Part shown: one piece after another, positions 61,961 through 64,000 of the stretch
How the letters are laid out: each line of letters starts with the position of its first letter
How positions within the stretch are numbered: the stretch's first letter is position 1
Origin: Cladopsammia gracilis
Lineage: Eukaryota; Cnidaria; Anthozoa; Scleractinia; Dendrophylliidae
Length of the DNA stretch: 64,000 bases
NCBI GenBank assembly: GCA_022457155.1
Contig: JAJGOT010000947.1
Coordinates: forward strand, 1-64,000
Reading direction: 5' to 3'
Position numbers and translations under genes: made by a program
Notes under the pieces: model-generated
What the model was told of the DNA's origin: nothing
Databases searched by the model: none
The model's input: only the letters and a program-made list of their open reading frames with translations

Positions 61961-63470
61961 GTTTATAGACAGTAATCATGCTTCTGCAGACAATATAAAG
62001 CTACTTTTCTTCTATGAATTATATCCTTAAAATAATGACTTATATTAGTAATTATTTCTTCATGCTCATCACCCATGTAAAAAGTCAGGCAGTGGGACAG
62101 TACAAATCCATTTAATCCAAACCTTTACAAGAAGAAGATCTCTTCAATTTACCCTTGGACTTGTTTAAGCAATTCCTAGTTCTTATTTTTAACGGGATGT
62201 GAAAGATTTGAAAGAGAATGGCTTCAACATCCGCCATATTGCTTTTGAACCGCAATTTTGAATCGTGAGTTGGCCGAGTGAACCTGGGAAGAGTGAGCCA
62301 GCAGTCAGCAGTTTTAGCCTATAGAGCAGATACATTAGCACTTTGTGAGTTCGTTTTTTGGTGGAAATTCAAATGCTGGAAGGAAAGTAATGCCCACAAG
62401 ATGTGGATAATCTTTTCTCTAAAGCTAGGTAAGTGGAAGAATGAATCTTTTCTGAAGTTCTATTGCTTCAAACATAAACACAGTCAGCTTACATAATGCA
62501 AGCTTTGGCTTAGACTGCTTAGATCTCGACTGTTTGCGGCTGCTGTTTGAAAGGGTTTGAAATGAACATGAATGCACTTCTAAGCTTTAGTCTTTTAGAA
62601 CTGTTATTCCACACAGTCCTTCCCAATTTTTTTACATTTTAACACAAATAACAGTTTCACCAAGATAGACCAAAACAACATGTAACCGAACATAATTATA
62701 ACAATATGATTGATCTCTACAAACCTCCTAATAATGTATGTTCCTATATCCTGTATACAAATGTAAGCTTATGCTTAATAATTGTTTAGCTATATTGAAA
62801 TTTGTCTTCTGTTTTCATAATACATGTATGATCTTGATTTAGAAGCTTTATATACATGTGCTGGATTAATGGGGAGTGAATAAATCCAGACAAAGAACTA
62901 CAACTTAAACCAAAATGTTTTGTTTTGTTGTAGCTAAACCACATGGATGAAGACAATAACAGCTTTCAAACAGCTTGCATGGGCACTCTGAAGTTATCAA
63001 ACCTCCGTTCAAATGTCCAGTTCAGCTAAGTGCAGGATCGAACAAACAATTTAACACAAGCTATATGAGTATTTTTGCAAGTATATATTGTATACATGTA
63101 ATTGGACTACTTCTGACAGTTTTTCTTCATGACAATATTTTTAGGCAATTTTCCTGTTGAAATGTGACCAAAATTTTATGTATAATGTATAATAGAAAAT
63201 ACTAATAAATGTATAGTGAAAGTAGCTTCATGTGCAGCATTTTCTATGTCGATGTTGGGATATGTTGTGGGATCCCACATGGGATGTCAAGATCCCTGGT
63301 TGGGGAGGATTGGTGGGATGGTAAAAACAGTTATTCATTGCAATCACACAGAGGTTTGAGCTAGATTTACCAATTTTCCTCTGTTTTGGACCATTCCTAT
63401 GAAGTATTGCCCTTTATAATTTGTATTGTATTGCCCTGAATGGATCAGTCAGCATGTAAATTCTATGTAA
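61961..63470. other. Stretch between two CATAG-rich arrays, no gene supported
   Basis: Short ORFs (for example 62278-62496) have no recognisable domain. Sequence is AT-rich and unremarkable. It may be the interior of a foldback element whose arms are the flanking arrays. Confidence 0.35.
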
Positions 63471-64000
63471 AATATGTTCACTGAGATATGCTATCGCTAT
63501 TTCAAAGCTATATATGTATATCATATGTTTTCTCTATTCCAATGCTATATAAAATCTATGTAAACCCTATTTAAAGACTATCTTTGTCATATGTTTTTTC
63601 TATTCCAATGCTATGTAAAATCTATGTAAACCCTATTTAAAGGCTATTTATATCATATATTTTCTCTATTTCAAAGCTATTTAATCACTATGTGGTTACA
63701 TTTCAGCTTTGTGAAGCTTTATGTAAAAGCTATGTAAAATATATTTCAAACGTATGCAAATACTATTTAAAAGCTATGTCATTTCTTTGACATAATATGT
63801 TTTCCACTACATAGCTTTTAGATAGACTATGTAAAAGGTTCCATTTGACTAGCGAAAACATAGCATTTCATGTCAAAAAACATAGATCATGCATATAAAC
63901 AACATAGGATTTGAATAAGGCTTTTGTATGACACTCAACATAGATTTTAAATACTTATAACATACTATTTGCATAGTGTCATGACATAGCATTTACATAG
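63470..64000. repeat. CTATG-rich region with 66-bp tandem repeat, runs off the window
   Basis: TCATATGTTTTCTCTATTCC and the following words AATGCTAT, AAATCTATGTAAACCCTATTT recur at 63521, 63587 and 63653 (66-bp period, three copies). Further CTATGTAAA/ACATAG words continue to the window end. Confidence 0.8.

Overview
The window is eukaryotic genomic DNA, very probably from a cnidarian and most likely a stony coral. The evidence is GT-AG introns in two host genes, a dense load of nested transposons, and abundant MITEs of the type seen in scleractinian genomes (termini resembling GGTTTTCAATTGAGTGTC). Bacterial origin is excluded by the introns, LTR and non-LTR retrotransposons and microsatellites. 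The species cannot be named from sequence alone.

Layout: (1) 1-2567 holds ten exons of a + strand coiled-coil gene of unknown function whose introns are all phase 0. (2) 2.6-10.6 kb is gene-poor, with a 314-bp tandem duplication and short repeats. (3) From 10.6 to 42.3 kb, nine minus-strand exons encode the N-terminal (chorein) part of a VPS13D-type bridge-like lipid-transfer protein. Its introns are filled with transposons: a piggyBac-type MITE, a 5'-truncated RTE LINE, a 10-kb BEL/Pao LTR element with LTRs and a GGTAC target duplication, itself carrying a 3.5-kb insertion with a LINE fragment, a 0.9-kb polypurine (GGAA)n tract, a Harbinger relic with a MADF-type ORF, a decayed Tx1/L1-like LINE split by two insertions, a SINE, and a foldback element built from about twelve 40-bp palindromes. 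(4) 43735-58765 is a complete Polinton/Maverick element (15,031 bp), an endogenous virus-like transposon. (5) 58.8-64 kb holds further inverted-repeat elements, a tRNA-like sequence, a mariner-type MITE and CATAG-rich tandem repeats.

The Polinton is the most interesting object. Its ~300-bp terminal inverted repeats open with a ~160-bp near-perfect palindrome. It encodes protein-primed DNA polymerase B and an rve integrase (convergent, overlapping), an A32/FtsK-HerA-type packaging ATPase, a double-jelly-roll-like major capsid protein, a penton-like minor capsid protein, several membrane or coiled-coil proteins, a zinc-ribbon protein, and a right-end cassette of a zinc-finger protein, a YqaJ-type exonuclease and an unknown protein. 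No adenain-type protease is visible. Almost every start codon has a TATATA-like motif within about 10 nt, suggesting a shared promoter with very short leaders. A GC-rich, hairpin-rich non-coding segment with CGTGACA iterons lies between the structural genes and the right-end cassette. Four genes carry frameshifts or stops, several at or near homopolymers, so this copy is either recently inactivated or contains base-calling errors.
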